A DNA stretch of 64,000 bases, from the NCBI RefSeq assembly GCF_018873765.1, contig NC_057926.1:32782946-32846945 (forward strand). Reading direction: 5' to 3'. Source of the DNA: Telopea speciosissima. Its lineage: Eukaryota > Streptophyta > Magnoliopsida > Proteales > Proteaceae. The notes below the pieces were generated by a model. The model made no database searches, was not told the origin of the DNA, and was given only the letters and a program-made list of their open reading frames with translations. This document shows positions 36,102-47,757 of this stretch, one piece after another. The position numbers and the translations under genes were made by a program. Within the stretch, counting starts at the first letter, position 1. Every line of letters starts with the position of its first letter.

Positions 36102-36926
36102 ATGGATGAGAAAGGTCATTTCGGCATTAGGAATTGGGATTTCTCAGAGCAATCCGTTGGTGTGAATGCAGTACTGAAACCTGTCTCTGGTGTACCACTA
36201 TCTGGTGGTAGTAATGAATACCAACCTGCCTTCTTGAAGATGGGAACATATGTGAATAGAAATTCAATGACCTCAGAAGCTAATGCAGAAGCATCTTCTA
36301 TGGACTATACGGGGCATTGGGTCCATCAAAGAAACTTCTTACCTTCCACAAAAGCCAGTCCAAGTCCACTGCAGGCAATTCCATTAAATGTGGAGACGGC
36401 TGTTCCGACAGATGTGCCTACACATAATAGGGAGGTTGGTACTAAATCCTCAAAGATTAGGAAGCAACAGCCATCTTCGAAGAAGCCTAATCAAGTTGCT
36501 TCTAAGGCTTTGAGGCCGAAGCAACCAAAAAAGAAGAATCCTGTCCCTGCGAAAAGAAAACCTAATCCTGTGTCTACTGCCAAACGTGAGAAGAAAAATG
36601 TAGATGTTGTTATCGGTGAAGCTGCATTAGATTTTTCTCAGTTACCTACTCCTGTTTGCTCTTGCACTGGTCTCCCACGACAGTGCTACAGATGGGGTGC
36701 TGGTGGATGGCAATCATCCTGTTGTACTACAAGCATATCTGAATACCCTTTACCCATGAGTTCCTCAAGGCCTGGAGCACGCATGGCTGGGAGAAAAATG
36801 AGCAATGGTGCGTATGCGAAGCTTCTGCAGAAACTTGCTGCTGAAGGAAACGACTTCTCTCACCCAATTGACCTTAAAACCCATTGGGCTAAACATGGTA
36901 CAAATAAGTTCGTTACTATCAAGTAG
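36102..36926 (+). CDS. BPC: Class I BARLEY B RECOMBINANT/BASIC PENTACYSTEINE transcription factor
   Basis: An intact single-exon frame of 274 residues. ATG 36102 was chosen because the frame upstream opens only with TTG and lies across the acceptor. The N-terminus GIRNWDF (8-14) is the class I mark. A lysine-rich nuclear-localisation region spans about 115-165 (KKPNQ, KQPKKKNPVPAKRKP, KREKK). The C-terminal DNA-binding domain, residues about 166-274, has the five cysteines C186, C188, C195, C207 and C208, then YRWGAGGWQSSCCTT, GARMAGRKMSNGAY and the invariant end HWAKHGTNKFVTIK. BPC proteins bind GA/CT repeats in nuclear DNA and recruit repressive or activating complexes to homeotic and hormone genes. 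Length and domain spacing are normal for the class. No premature stop is seen. Downstream, 36927-37130 is a likely 3' UTR. Confidence 0.95.
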   Translation: MDEKGHFGIRNWDFSEQSVGVNAVLKPVSGVPLSGGSNEYQPAFLKMGTYVNRNSMTSEANAEASSMDYTGHWVHQRNFLPSTKASPSPLQAIPLNVETAVPTDVPTHNREVGTKSSKIRKQQPSSKKPNQVASKALRPKQPKKKNPVPAKRKPNPVSTAKREKKNVDVVIGEAALDFSQLPTPVCSCTGLPRQCYRWGAGGWQSSCCTTSISEYPLPMSSSRPGARMAGRKMSNGAYAKLLQKLAAEGNDFSHPIDLKTHWAKHGTNKFVTIK

Positions 36927-37140
36927 AGATTTCAAAAGTCAGTGGTTCGAAACTTAAGTTGCCTGGTTATAGGATTCACATGTTCTCCTTCTAAATGTGG
37001 TTCTTATTGTATGTTAGAGACTTTCTGTTGAAAGGTTTGTAAAGATCGTATGCAGTCATAATGTAGGACCTGTCCTAGGTTATTTTGTCCTGAAACTCAT
37101 TTGTTTTCTGATCTAGTTAGAAGTACATACTACTTTACAT

Positions 37141-37276
37141 CACAGTTATCAAGGACGACGCGATGGCGACGCGATGGCGTCCAGACTCCTTGGTCGCCTT
37201 GGATGCCATGGCGGTGTCGCCTTGCTTTTTTCCCCCTCTAAAACGCCATGGTCGCCTTCCCACCTTGATAACTATG
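37141..37276. mobile_element. CATAG-family foldback MITE downstream of the BPC gene
   Basis: Starts CACAGTTATCAAGG and ends CCTTGATAACTATG. The flanks are CTTTACAT at 37133-37140 and 37277-37284, an exact 8-bp duplication. The interior is rich in GCGATGGCG/CGCCATGG motifs. It sits in or just after the BPC 3' UTR. Confidence 0.88.
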
Positions 37277-37284
37277 CTTTACAT

Positions 37285-38241
37285 CCAGTATTTATGGTTT
37301 TTTGCCCATTCTTATGCCTTTGTGAAATCCTGTCTCTTAGGAATCATCAGTTCAGTGGTTAATATGTTTGCTTCTTTCCTTATTAGAGAAGCATTATATT
37401 TACCATTTTCTTCATTATTTAGTATTTCTGACTTATTGTTGTCGTCATAATACTATTGCTGCACTGAACACACATGGATTTGATGATATTTTGTCTCTTG
37501 CAACAATCTGCATTGCTTTTAAATATATTATCTTCATCTATCCAATCTCTCTCTCTTACCATAACAGTTCTTGCCTGTTTCAACAAGAAGTTGTTGCTTT
37601 ATATGATAGTTTTGCCTGACAGCTGACACTACCATGGAATTTCTAGCATATCATCATTGAGCAACGTTTCATAGTGAAATCGTTGTTAAAACTTTTAAAC
37701 CTCATTCAAAGCTCCGCTGATGTGGATAATTGATGGAAGTACCATTATGTGGTTCGTTTGTGCTGCATTGCCATGCCCCTGACAAAGACAATTCCACGTG
37801 TAACATGCATAAGAAAACTAAAGTCATAGATGTTGAACCAATGAACCAGGCTTTCACTCACTCTATGATATTTCACATAAATGCACGCTTGAAGAAGCAC
37901 GGAACAAAGAATTTTATTTTCCATACTGCAGAGCTCTATTGACAAGCCTATTATCTAGTCTTCTTTCCTTGTCTCTTAGCTATTTCTCTTTCCATTCAGA
38001 GGCTTTGGGTCTGTATTTGTATTGTCACCTTTTTTCTTTAGGTGCTTGAGCTCTGTATCTATACTGTTTCGACTTCTAGTTGTGTTGATGATGGATGTCT
38101 TAGATATTTTTTTAATAATGACAGAAGTAATTGATTAAGAAGTTAAAAGTAACTTTACTAGATATCATGGGGAAAACCATTCTCTCTACGTGTGTTAAGT
38201 ACAAAAGTATAGATCATACAACGTGTTGCTGTAAATGATCT
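37285..38241. other. No gene seen
   Basis: T-rich DNA with short frames and no recognised motif. Confidence 0.4.
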
Positions 38242-38249
38242 CTTTTTAC

Positions 38250-38379
38250 AATAGTTGTCAAGGCGACTAGGCGACCCGAGGTGTTGGAGGGTATCTGGAT
38301 GCATGGGCGACACCAACTAGGGGACCAAGGCATCTGGACACCTTGGCATAGGCAACGCCTTGACGGCTTGACTACTGTG
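38250..38379. mobile_element. CATAG-family foldback MITE
   Basis: Starts AATAGTTGTCAAGGCG and ends CTTGACTACTGTG. The flanks are CTTTTTAC at 38242-38249 and 38380-38387, an exact 8-bp duplication. Confidence 0.87.
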
Positions 38380-38735
38380 CTTTTTACCAAATTGTCAACC
38401 CTCACTCTGCGGAGAAAAACTCTTCCTCTTATAATGAAAAAGAAGAAGGTTTATTAGATAGATGATAAAAGTCCAGTAACAAGGACGATAAGAGGTAAAA
38501 CTTGGTTTGCTACCCTTCTCCCTTTTGATAAGCAAAGTATAGTCTATTGTTAAGTGGGCCTGTTCATAGGAACATTATAGAAATTTGATCAAGGAAAAAC
38601 ATGGTACTGGTTGCGTAAGCTTGCAGGCACAGTGGGAATACGAGAATCAGGGTTTGGGGGATTCTAAACATTGGTTGAGAAGAGCAGATTCTGGATATGA
38701 AAAAGGAAAATCAATGAATCAGTATTAGAAACTTA

Positions 38736-39064
38736 TGTTATTCAACCAAAAGAAAAAGGAGATATTTATTGAGGAGCTTTATTATTATCATTGTGAATCA
38801 ATATTTTGCAACTTGTAGACAGCTTTGAATATGAATGCTTGAGTGAATAGAATCGATCACCCAGGCCCTTTATTTATAGTAATCTGAAATACATCTAATT
38901 GAAGTAAAACTCCTCAGTCCTAATCCTACTAGGAATCCCAGAATAGCACTCGGCTGAGGAGGAAAATACAATAAAACAGTGGAAAAAATAAAAGAAAGAA
39001 AAAAGAGCAATCCTAACACAACTAGGACTAGTTTCCCCAATCGGGTAACTAGCCTATCTCAACA
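38736..39064 (-). repeat. 3' LTR of copia 1
   Basis: On the minus strand it begins TGTTGAGATAGGC just after a GAGGGGAG polypurine tract (39065-39072). The plus-strand start TGTTATTCAAC is chosen by analogy with the copia 2 LTR and is uncertain because the partner LTR is lost. Confidence 0.5.
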
Positions 39065-39070
39065 CTCCCC

Positions 39071-41738
39071 TCAAGTTGGAGCATAAATGTTAACCATGCC
39101 TAACTTGACAAGAATAGGATGAAAAATCTTTCCACTTAAGCCTTTAGTAAACACATCAGCAAGCTGGTCAGAAGATTGCACAAACGGAACACACACCAGC
39201 CCTCTTTCCAATTTTTCTTTAATAAAGTGCCTGTCAACCTCCACATGCTTAGTACGATCATGTTGAAGCAATGCTAATAGCAGCATTGTTATCACAATAC
39301 AACATCATGGGAAGAGGAACAGGAGTCCCGATATCTTGTAATAAACCTTTGAGCCACAACATCTCACAAATACCTTGTGCCATAGCACGAAACTCTGCTT
39401 TAGCACTAGATCTTGCCACGACGTTCTGCTTTTTACTACGCCACGTAACAAGATTGCCGCCAACAAATGAGCAATAGCCAGAAATGGACTTTCTATCAGA
39501 GGAACCAGCCCAATCCGCATCAGTATATGCTTCGACACAAAGATGACCATTCGGAGACAAAAGAATACCTTTACCCGGTGCTGATTTTAAATATCGAAGG
39601 ATCCGGATAACAGCATCCATGTGAGAGGAGTGTGGATCATGCATGAACTGACTAACTATAGTCACAGATACTGCTATGTCAGGTCTTGTATGAGACAGAT
39701 AGATGAGCTTACCAACCAATCTTTGATACCAACCTTTATCAATAGGAATTCCCTCCTTTTCTTTAAGTCTTGTAGTAGCATCCATAGGTGTATCGGAAGG
39801 ATGACACCCTAGCATCCCAGTCTCCGTCAATAAATCTAGGATGTACTTTCTTTGAGAAAGAAAGATGCCTTTAGAAGATCTAGCAACCTCTATCCCTAGA
39901 AAGTACTTTAGTTTTCCCAGATCTTTTATTTCAAATTCTCGCCCAAGATAAGTCTTCAACTGGGTGATTTCATGATTATCATTCCCGGTCACCACAATAT
40001 CAACAAACTATTAGGAGAGTTACCTTTTCACCATTTTTCTTGATAAACAAAGTATGATCAGCGTTGCTCTGCTTATAACCTGTAGAGACCATTGCCTTAT
40101 GAAATTGTCCAAACCATGCACGGGGGGACTGTTTCAGTCCATATAAAGCACGCTTCAATTTACAAACTTTCCCGCTGGTCTTATCACAAGAGAATCCAGG
40201 TGGAATGTCCATGTACACTTCCTCGTCAAGTTCTCCATGAAGGAAGGCATTCTTTACATCTTATTGTTGTAACTCCCAGCCAAGATTCACTGCACAAGAA
40301 AGTAGCACCCTGACGGTGTTTAATTTCGCGACTGGTGCAAAAGTCTCCTGATAATCGATCCCATAGGTCTGAGTAAATCCTTTTGCAACCAAATGTGCTT
40401 TGTATCGATCCACAGTACCATCTACCTTCTGTTTCACCACAAACACCCACTTACATCCAACTGGTTTCTTTCTTGGAGGAAGAACCACAAGTTTCCATGT
40501 ATTATTCTTTTTTAAGGCTTGCATTTCTTCCATCATTGCTGCTTTCCACTTTCCATCTGCAAAAGCTTCCTGCCAATTTTGGGGAATACGAACAGAAGAA
40601 AGAGAGGAGACAACTGTACGAAATGATGGAGAAAGGGAGCCATAAGAGACTGAGAAATGGGGTGCTGGGTACAAGCCCAAATACCTTTACGATGAGTAAT
40701 AGGTAAATCCGGAGACGAAGGAGAGGATATGTTACTTGGAGATTGATCTGGTTCCAGGGCCGACAACTGTGGTGGTGCTGGGGCTACAGTGGATGGAAGC
40801 TGCTTGTATTGGAATGTCCCCTGTGATAGGTTTTGAGATTAGAGTCGTTAATTTTCTTCTGAAATTCCCTAATGGTTTGTTGGACTAGAGTCATCTCCCC
40901 TTGAAGGGAATTATCACCAATAGGATTTTCAGCATCCGCTAAGTTCTCCCCCTTGGGGAAAATCCGTGGGGGAAGCAGTAGAGGGAAGAGGGGAGGAAAC
41001 AACAGTCGGTTGAGGGGTGGGTGAAACAGGTGATTGGACTCGAGTCTGGGTCTGTATGGGAAGGTCAACCATCACATCTTCACCAAAAGTCTCCCCCTGA
41101 AGAGGTGTGGGGTGATAATAAGATAGAGTTTCATGAAAGACAACATCCATACTGGTGAAGGTGCGACGGGTAGGAGGATGGTGACATTTATATCCCTTTT
41201 GGGAAGGAGAGTAACCCAAAAAAATACACCGGGTCCCACGGGGTTCAAGCTTGCCCAGAGATCGGGTATCGCGAACATAACAGACACAACCAAACTCTTT
41301 TGGTGGGACAACAAAGGTGGAGGACCCCTGCAGTAAAGAAGCAGGGGTGGCAGAGTCAAGGACTCGAGTAGGGAGCCTATTGATAAGATAGGCAGCAGTC
41401 AAGATAGCATCTCCCCAATATTGGGAAGGGACAGAATGGGCAAACATAAGAGCCCGAGTCACCTCAAGAAGGTGGCCGTTTTTTCTTTCAGCCACACCAT
41501 TTTGGGCTGGGGTATCAACACAACTGGTCTGATGGAGTATTCTATGGGCAGTAAGGTACTGCTGAACTGACCATCCATGTATTCTTTACTATTGTTACTG
41601 CGCAATATCTTGAGATTGGCAGTGTATTGGGTCTGAATCATCTTATGAAAATTTTGAAAACAAGAGAAAACTTTACTTTTGTTGTGCATTAAATAAACCC
41701 ATGTACACCTAGAATAACAATCAATGAAAGAAATAAAC
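39071..41738 (-). pseudogene. Copia 1 pol, C-terminal part: integrase end, RT, RNase H
   Basis: In order on the minus strand: the integrase core, in which the second catalytic Asp motif reads LRSNNSKEY (the usual DN-G is changed to NN-S); AERKNGHLLE; GCVCYVRD; then RT text VGCKWVFVVKQK, GFTQTYGIDYQETFAPV and DVKNAFLHGE; then RNase H TDADWAGSSDRKS and TKHVEVDRHFIKEKL, ending at GMVNIYAPT. An in-frame TAA lies at about 40260 just before DVKNAF. A small deletion near 40003 destroys the YVDD polymerase box and shifts the frame. Further shifts lie near 41470, 40900 and 39280. This pol cannot work. It is older than copia 2, which lies inside it. Confidence 0.85.
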
Positions 41739-41973
41739 TGTTAACAAAACAGGAATTTCGTGAATGGCTTGAATGATCAATGAGATCAGCCAAGCTCTCT
41801 ATTTATAATAATAATAATAAAAGAGATTACAAAGGGAAACACTGTTCACGACACTGTTCACGTGAACATTGTCACAGCCCAATTACAATCCTACCCTTGT
41901 TCAAAAGTACATAAATAAAGCATAAATAAAAAACCAAAAATACCTTTATAATATCGGGTAACACATCTCAACA
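41739..41973 (-). repeat. 3' LTR of copia 2
   Basis: 235 bp, TGTTAACAAAACAGG to ATCTCAACA on the plus strand, near-identical to 46878-47113. It holds ATAATAATAATAATA and a GTTCACGTGAAC palindrome. Confidence 0.93.
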
Positions 41974-41984
41974 CTCCCCCTCAA
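41974..41984 (-). other. Polypurine tract of copia 2
   Basis: Minus strand TTGAGGGGGAG immediately before the 3' LTR. It primes plus-strand synthesis. Confidence 0.85.
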
Positions 41985-42149
41985 GTTGGGGCATAGATAT
42001 CACACATGCCCAACTTGACTAGACTAGGATAAAACAACTTCCCACTCAACCCTTTGGTGAAGACATCAGCCGGTTGATCTCCAAACTTCACAAAAGGAAT
42101 ACAAATCTGCCCACTCTCTAACTTCTCCTTGATGAAGTGTCGTCAATCT

Positions 42150-45100
42150 TCACATGTTTGGTACCGTCATCTGCGTTTGGATTGTGGGCAATGCTAATTC
42201 CGCTTTGTTGTCACAAGACAACATCATTGGAAGATGAACAGAACCACGGATATCAAGGAGTAAACTCTGAAGCCACAGTAACTCACATATGCCCTGGGCC
42301 ATAGCACGAAATTCAGCTTCAGCACTAGATCTTGCCACAACATTTTGCTTTTTACTCCGCCATGTGACTAGATTTCCTCCAACAAAAGTACAATAGCCGG
42401 AGGTAGATTTCTGTCGGGTTACCACCCGTCGGCAAGATCTGTAAGCCTCAATGCGAAGATGGTCATGAGGAGACAAAAGGATACCCTTTCCTGGAGCTGA
42501 CTTCAAGTAATGGAGAATACGAAGAGCAGCAGCCATGTGAGTGGAATAAGGATCATGTATGAACTGGCTCACAAGATTCACAGCAATGGCAATATCTGGT
42601 CTGGTGTGGGAGAGAGAAATCAGCTTGCCCACCAATCGTTGATTACTGCCCTTATCAACAGGTTCACCATCCTTCTCTTGCAGACAGGTAGTAGCTTCCA
42701 AGGGAGTGTCACAAGGATGACAACCAAGCAAACCAGTCTCTGATAGTAAATCTATAACATACTTTCTCTGGGAGAGAAAGATGCCTTTTGGAGAACGGGC
42801 AACTTCAATCCCAAGAAAATATCTTAGCTGTCCTAGATCTTTTATGTCAAATTCCCGTCCCAAGAAAGCCTTCAGGTGAGAAACTTCATCTGTATCATTA
42901 CCAGTCACAACTATGTCATCAACATAAACTATGAGAAGAGTGACCTTTTCTCTCTTTCGCTTGATGAACAGAATGTGATCAGCATGACTTTGTTTGTATC
43001 CACAGGAGACCATCATCGTTTTATGAAACCTACCAAACCATGCCCGTGGAGATTGCTTCAACCCATAGAGTGCCCTTTTGAGCCTATAAACTTTCCCATG
43101 GATCTTATCAGAGGAAAAACCCGGAGGAACATCCATATAAACCTCCTCTTCCAACTCCCCATGAAGAAATGCATTTTTTACATCCAACTGCTGTAGGTCC
43201 TAGCCAAAGTTGACAGCACAAGATAGTAAGACCCGGACAGTGTTCAACTTCGCAACAGGGGCAAATGTCTCCTGGTAGTCGATCCCATAAGTCTGAGTGA
43301 AGCCTTTGGCCTTAAGTCTGGCTTTATATCTATCCACTGTTCCATCTGGCTTCTGCTTGACAACAAATACCCATTTGCACCCGACTGGTTTCTTACCCGA
43401 AGGAAGAACAACTAGCTCCCATGTCTCATTTTTAAGTAAGGCCGTCATTTCTTCCATCATGGCTGCTTTCCACTTTGGATTTGCAATTGCCTCTTGCCAT
43501 TTTTGAGGAATGGAAACAGAGGAAAGAGAAGAAACAAATGCACGATAGGAAGGAGATAAAGCATCATAGGAAACGACATTGGAGATGGGGTGTTGGGTGC
43601 ATGATCTAACGCCTTTACGAACAGCGATAGGTAAGTCAAGGGAAGGATCCTTACTAGATGATGTAGTAGGGTCTGGATCTGGATCAAGTACAGACGATTG
43701 TGGAGGTGGTGGTAGTCTCAACTTGTCCTGTGCGCTCCCGGGTATATACCTTATCAATAGGGATCTGACTAACTGGTCTACGCTCCCCCTGAATAGGAGC
43801 CACTATAGGAGCTGAAGTTACAGAGGGCCCCCCCTGAATAGAAGCCGGAAGAATAACAGACACATCTTCAAAACCTTGATCCTGCTCCCCCTGAAGAGGT
43901 GTCTGGGAATAATATGACAAGGACTCATGGAAGACAATATCCATGGAGACAAAAGTACGACGAGAAGGTGGATGGTAACACTTGTATCCTTTCTGGGTCG
44001 CAGAATAGCCCAGAAAAATACACCGAATGCTCCGTTGATCAAATTTCCCATGAGGATGATGATTGCGGACATAGCAAACACAACCAAAAACTTTGGGGGG
44101 AACCACAAAGGAGGAGGAACCCTGGAGGAGATCAACGGGGGAACGACAATCAAGGACATGGGTAGGCACATGGTTGATGAGATAAGCAGCGGTAAGAATG
44201 GCATCACCCAAGATCGAGAAGGAACCTCCGTGCAAACATAATGGCCCGGGCTACCTCAAGGAGATGTCTATTTTTCCTTTCAAGAACCCCATTCAGGCGG
44301 TGTGTCAATACGTGTCCGATGGACAACACCATGTGCAGCCAAATAAAGTTGGAACCGACCCTCCATGTACTCTCTGCCATTATCACTGCGTAAAATGCGC
44401 AAGGTGGCATTGAATTGGGTTTGAACCATACGATGAAATAACTGAAAACAGCGGAAGACCTCACTTTTATGGCTCATCATGTACACCCAAGTGGCACGAG
44501 TATAACAATCAATAAACGAGACAAACCATCGATGACCAGAAAGGGAAGTACAACGGGCAGGGCCCCACACATCAGAATGAACCAAAGCAAAAGGAAACTC
44601 ACTTCTTTTATTTAATGAAGAATAACTGGAATGAGTCTGTTTGGCCAAAACACAAGCCTCACATAAAAACTCATTCCTATTACAATGCTTAATCAAGCTC
44701 GGAAACAAAAGAGACAAAGTACTAAGGGATGGATGACCAAGTCGGCAGTGCCAGAAATGAAGGTTAGGGGACGAGGTGGATTGTAAATGATGAGCTGTAG
44801 AGGAAGCCGAATGCAAAGTAGAAGGCTGACCCGGGTCAAGTAAGTAGAGACCACCCTGCATCTTACCACCCCCAATCGTACGCCCCGTCTCCAGATCCTG
44901 TATGACACAATGAGAAGGGAAAAAAGTCAGTTTGCAGTTCAGATCTCTAGTTAGACTACTAATAGAGAGAAGGTTGGTAGAAAAGGACGGAACATGCAAA
45001 ACAGATTTTAATGAAAGGGTAGGTGAGCAGCGTATGGAACCCTTCCCATTAATAGGAGAAAGGGAACCATTAGCTACTCGAACACTGTCTTTGCCAGAAG

Positions 45101-45293
45101 ATGGAGAATAAAGATGAAATACATGGGAGGAGCCAATCATGTGGTCAGTGGCACCGGAATCTATAATCCAAGGACTGGATACAGCCGATGCACACAGACT
45201 ACTGACTGGAGTACCTGAGGCAAAATTAGAACCAGGAGGGGCAGCAGGTGTAGATGCCGTAGTGGAGGCAGCGGAAGAGGTTGTAGCATGCAA
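42150..45293 (-). pseudogene. Copia 2 pol: protease, integrase, RT, RNase H
   Basis: The minus strand reads SPWIIDSGATDHM (protease), then a zinc-type HCRLGH...CEAC (integrase N-terminus), HSDVWGP (first Asp), LRSDNGREY (second Asp, intact) and ERKNRHLLEVARA. RT follows with VGCKWVFVVKQK, DVKNAFLHGE and IVYVDDIVVTGN, so the polymerase Asp pair is intact. Breaks: two frameshifts in the integrase at about 44300 and 44225, one near 43720, a TAG at 43200-43202 next to DVKNAF, loss of the RNase H TDADWAG box near 42430, and a shift at the C-terminus near 42190. Protease and RT cores remain well conserved despite the breaks. Confidence 0.88.
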
Positions 45294-45329
45294 CAGAAAG
45301 CTAGGAGCTCATCCTGAGTAAGCCCAATG

Positions 45330-46259
45330 TCAGATGAAGGGGGCAGCAGCAGCAGTAGTAGGAGAATCAGCCATATGAGCCTTGGGCTTAAACTTCCCAC
45401 GGGCTTTCTGTTCCTCAAAATCAGCAGGCTTCCCATGGAGCTTCCGGCATTGAGCCTTAGTATGATAGAGCCTGTTGCAGTGGTCACACTTGACAGGACC
45501 TTTAGGGACAGCAGTACCACCATCAGTAGTGGTAAGAGAAGGAGTACTGGAAGCAACTTGCAAGGCGGAGCGATCAACAGTAGAGGAATGTAGCATAGCA
45601 GCCCGACGAGATTCCTCATTATGAACCAAGGCAAAGGCCTGCTCTAGGGATGGAAAAGGGGGCTGCCCAAGTACTTGCACCCGAATAGGATCAAACTCCA
45701 TATTTAGTCCAGCCAAAAAATCATAGACACGTATTTTGTCAACATGTTGGCGATAGGCAGCTAGATCAGTAGCAGTAGAGGGCTGATAGTCGGAGTAATG
45801 ATCCAATTGCTACCACATTTTCTTGAGGGCAGCATAGTATTTGGAGACAGAGAGCTCCTGTTGGGTAGTGGCATTAGCCTTCTTTCTAATCTCATAGACT
45901 TGTGCATCATTCCCCGTGCGACCATAAGTCTCTTTGGCACCATTCCAGATAGTATGGGCAGTGTCTAGTAGATGAAAATTGTCTGAGATATCCCCTTGCG
46001 TAGAATGGATCAAGTAGGACATCACCATTGCATCATTCGATAACCACTTGTTGAGCTGAGAACCCTCTTCCACTGGTTTAGTTGTTGTCCCAAGAAGATG
46101 GCCAGTAAGGCCACGACCAGCAACTGTCAAATAGGTAGACCGAGACCACTTCAGGTAGTTAGAGCCATCAAGTTTAATTGGGGCAGCAAGGGGAAGAAAA
46201 TCAGTCCGGGGCTGGCCATCAATGCCAGAAGAGGCCGAAGAAGAATCTGAACCAGTCAT
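45330..46259 (-). pseudogene. Copia 2 gag
   Basis: ATG at 46259 (MTGSDSSSASSGIDG). Capsid-like text follows: IKLDGSNYLKWSRS, HLLGTTTKP and LYEIR-type helices. A TAG at 45810-45812 interrupts the frame after KKMW, and reading continues in frame with LDHYSDYQP. The nucleocapsid zinc knuckle CDHCNRLYHTKAQC (CX2CX4HX4C) is intact at about 45440-45480. Near 45300-45335 two opposite frameshifts separate gag from protease. In copia elements gag and pol are normally one frame. Confidence 0.85.
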
Positions 46260-46862
46260 TGCAGCAGGTAACCAATCTTCAATGAAGTAGCAAACAGCCA
46301 AAAAATATCCAAAAAAATTCTGGAATCGACCCCCAATAGAAAAGGGCTGTATTGGAGCAAAAAATCTCAGATATGTAGGCTGGGAATGATGTCGAATGAA
46401 GGCAGCAAGGGTGCCAATCAAAAGCAGCAGGAACCAGCAGCCCAACCCCAAGATCAATTAATGTCAAGGTTTTTTTCAAAACCCTGAGAAGAGAGATCGA
46501 TAAGGGGCTGGGGTCTTTAACCAATCTGATGAAGTGAATAGGGGCTGAGAACAATATCAAATAAAGATCCCACAATAGAAGATGCAGCCGAAACAGATGT
46601 AGAGGCCTGATCTCCAAAAAAAATAGGAATCTTCAAATCGCAGATAGTGCTTCAGCTCCACTCGGTCCAAAAAAGAGGCATAAAAAAGGAGGTATATTGG
46701 GGCAGCAGCTAGATCATTACGATCACCTCAGTAGTGCTGCCCTAATGGGAGAAGAAGAACCAAAAGAAAGGAAGAAAGAAGAAGGGAAGAAGCTCGATGG
46801 AGGGAAGGAGAAAAAAATCGAAGGGAGGGAGGTGGGTTTTGAAAACCTAGATCAGAGTGTAT

Positions 46863-46877
46863 TTGGCTCTGATGCCA
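46863..46877 (-). other. tRNA-Met primer-binding site of copia 2
   Basis: Minus strand TGGCATCAGAGCCAA directly follows the 5' LTR. It differs by one base from the usual TGGTATCAGAGCC. Confidence 0.85.
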
Positions 46878-47113
46878 TGTTAACAAAACAGGAATTTCGT
46901 GAATGGCTTGAATGATCAATGAGATCAGTCAAGCTCTCTATTTATAATAATAATAATAAAAGAGATTACAAAGGGAAACACTGTTCACGACACTGTTCAC
47001 GTGAACAGTGTCATAGCCCAAATTACAATCCTACCCTTGTTCAAAAGTACATAAATAAAGCATAAATAAAAAACCAAAAAGACTCTTATAATATCGGGTA
47101 ACGCATCTCAACA
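46878..47113 (-). repeat. 5' LTR of copia 2
   Basis: 236 bp, partner of 41739-41973. Confidence 0.93.
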
Positions 47114-47757
47114 CAAACCAACGGTGGCCTTTAAGTAATGGTTTGCGGCTAGGCCCCCAAACATCAGAGTGAACAATATTAAAAGGAGAAGAGCTTCTTT
47201 TATTAGAAATAGAATAAGTAGAGCGATGTTGTTTAGCCAAAACATAGGCTTCACAAAAAAAATCGTCTTTATGATAGTCTTTAGCTAATGCTGGAAATAA
47301 AAGGGATAATGTTCCTAAAGGGGGGTAACTTAGTCTATTATGCCATTGTTGAAGTTCAGAAGAAACTAACGCATTTTGATGGATGGGAGAAGCCAAAGGC
47401 AGTGGTGAAGTAGGACTCCCAGAATCAAGCAGGTATAATCCACCATGCATCTTACCACATCCAATCGTCGCCCCCGTTGCCAGATCCTGAAACACACAGT
47501 GTGAAGGAAAAAAAGTTACTTTACAATTTAGGTCACGGGTAAGACTACTGATGGAAAGAAGATTAGTGGTAAATTTAGGAATATGTAAAACAGATGATAA
47601 TTGTAAGGAAGGTGTGCAACTGATGGAGCCCTTTCCAGAGATAGAGGAGAGAGAGCCATCAGCTACCCGTACTTTGTCTTTACCAGATGTAGGAGAGTAA
47701 CGAGTAAAGATACTGGAGGATCCAGTCATATGATCAGTGGCACTGGAGTCTATGATC
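47114..47757 (-). pseudogene. Copia 1 protease to integrase start
   Basis: The minus strand reads IIDSSATDHMTGSSSIF, VLHIPKFTTNLLSISSLTR, HNRLSYPPLGTLSLLFP and HSDVWGPSRKPLLKGHRWFV. Protease GA is replaced by SA next to the catalytic Asp (DSSAT instead of DSGAT). The frame is open up to the copia 2 insertion site. It is the 5' half of the split copia 1 pol. Confidence 0.85.

Larger units (their letters stand above)
41739..47113 (-). mobile_element. Copia 2: complete-length Ty1/copia element nested in copia 1
   Basis: The two LTRs (41739-41973 and 46878-47113) are 235 and 236 bp with TGTTAAC...CTCAACA ends. The flanks are TAAAC and CAAAC, a 4/5 target duplication lying in copia 1 integrase. 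The primer-binding site and polypurine tract are both present. The order gag, protease, integrase, RT, RNase H is that of Ty1/copia. The LTRs differ at only about seven sites plus small indels, so insertion is fairly recent, but coding is broken at several places. Confidence 0.93.
38736..47757 (-). mobile_element. Copia 1: truncated Ty1/copia element, split by copia 2
   Basis: The two halves are 38736-41738 (3' LTR, RNase H, RT, end of integrase) and 47114-47757 (protease core to start of integrase). The reading frame GHRWFV at 47114 joins to SFIDCY at 41738 if copia 2 and one target copy are removed. The gag gene and 5' LTR are missing. The right border falls inside the protease motif (IIDSSATDHM) at about 47757 and is joined to a different repeat. 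Confidence 0.88.

Noticed and set aside
38736..47757. Reading the whole interval as one large copia element
   Set aside because: Two LTRs with a primer site and polypurine tract bound an inner element, and the outer integrase frame rejoins when it is removed.
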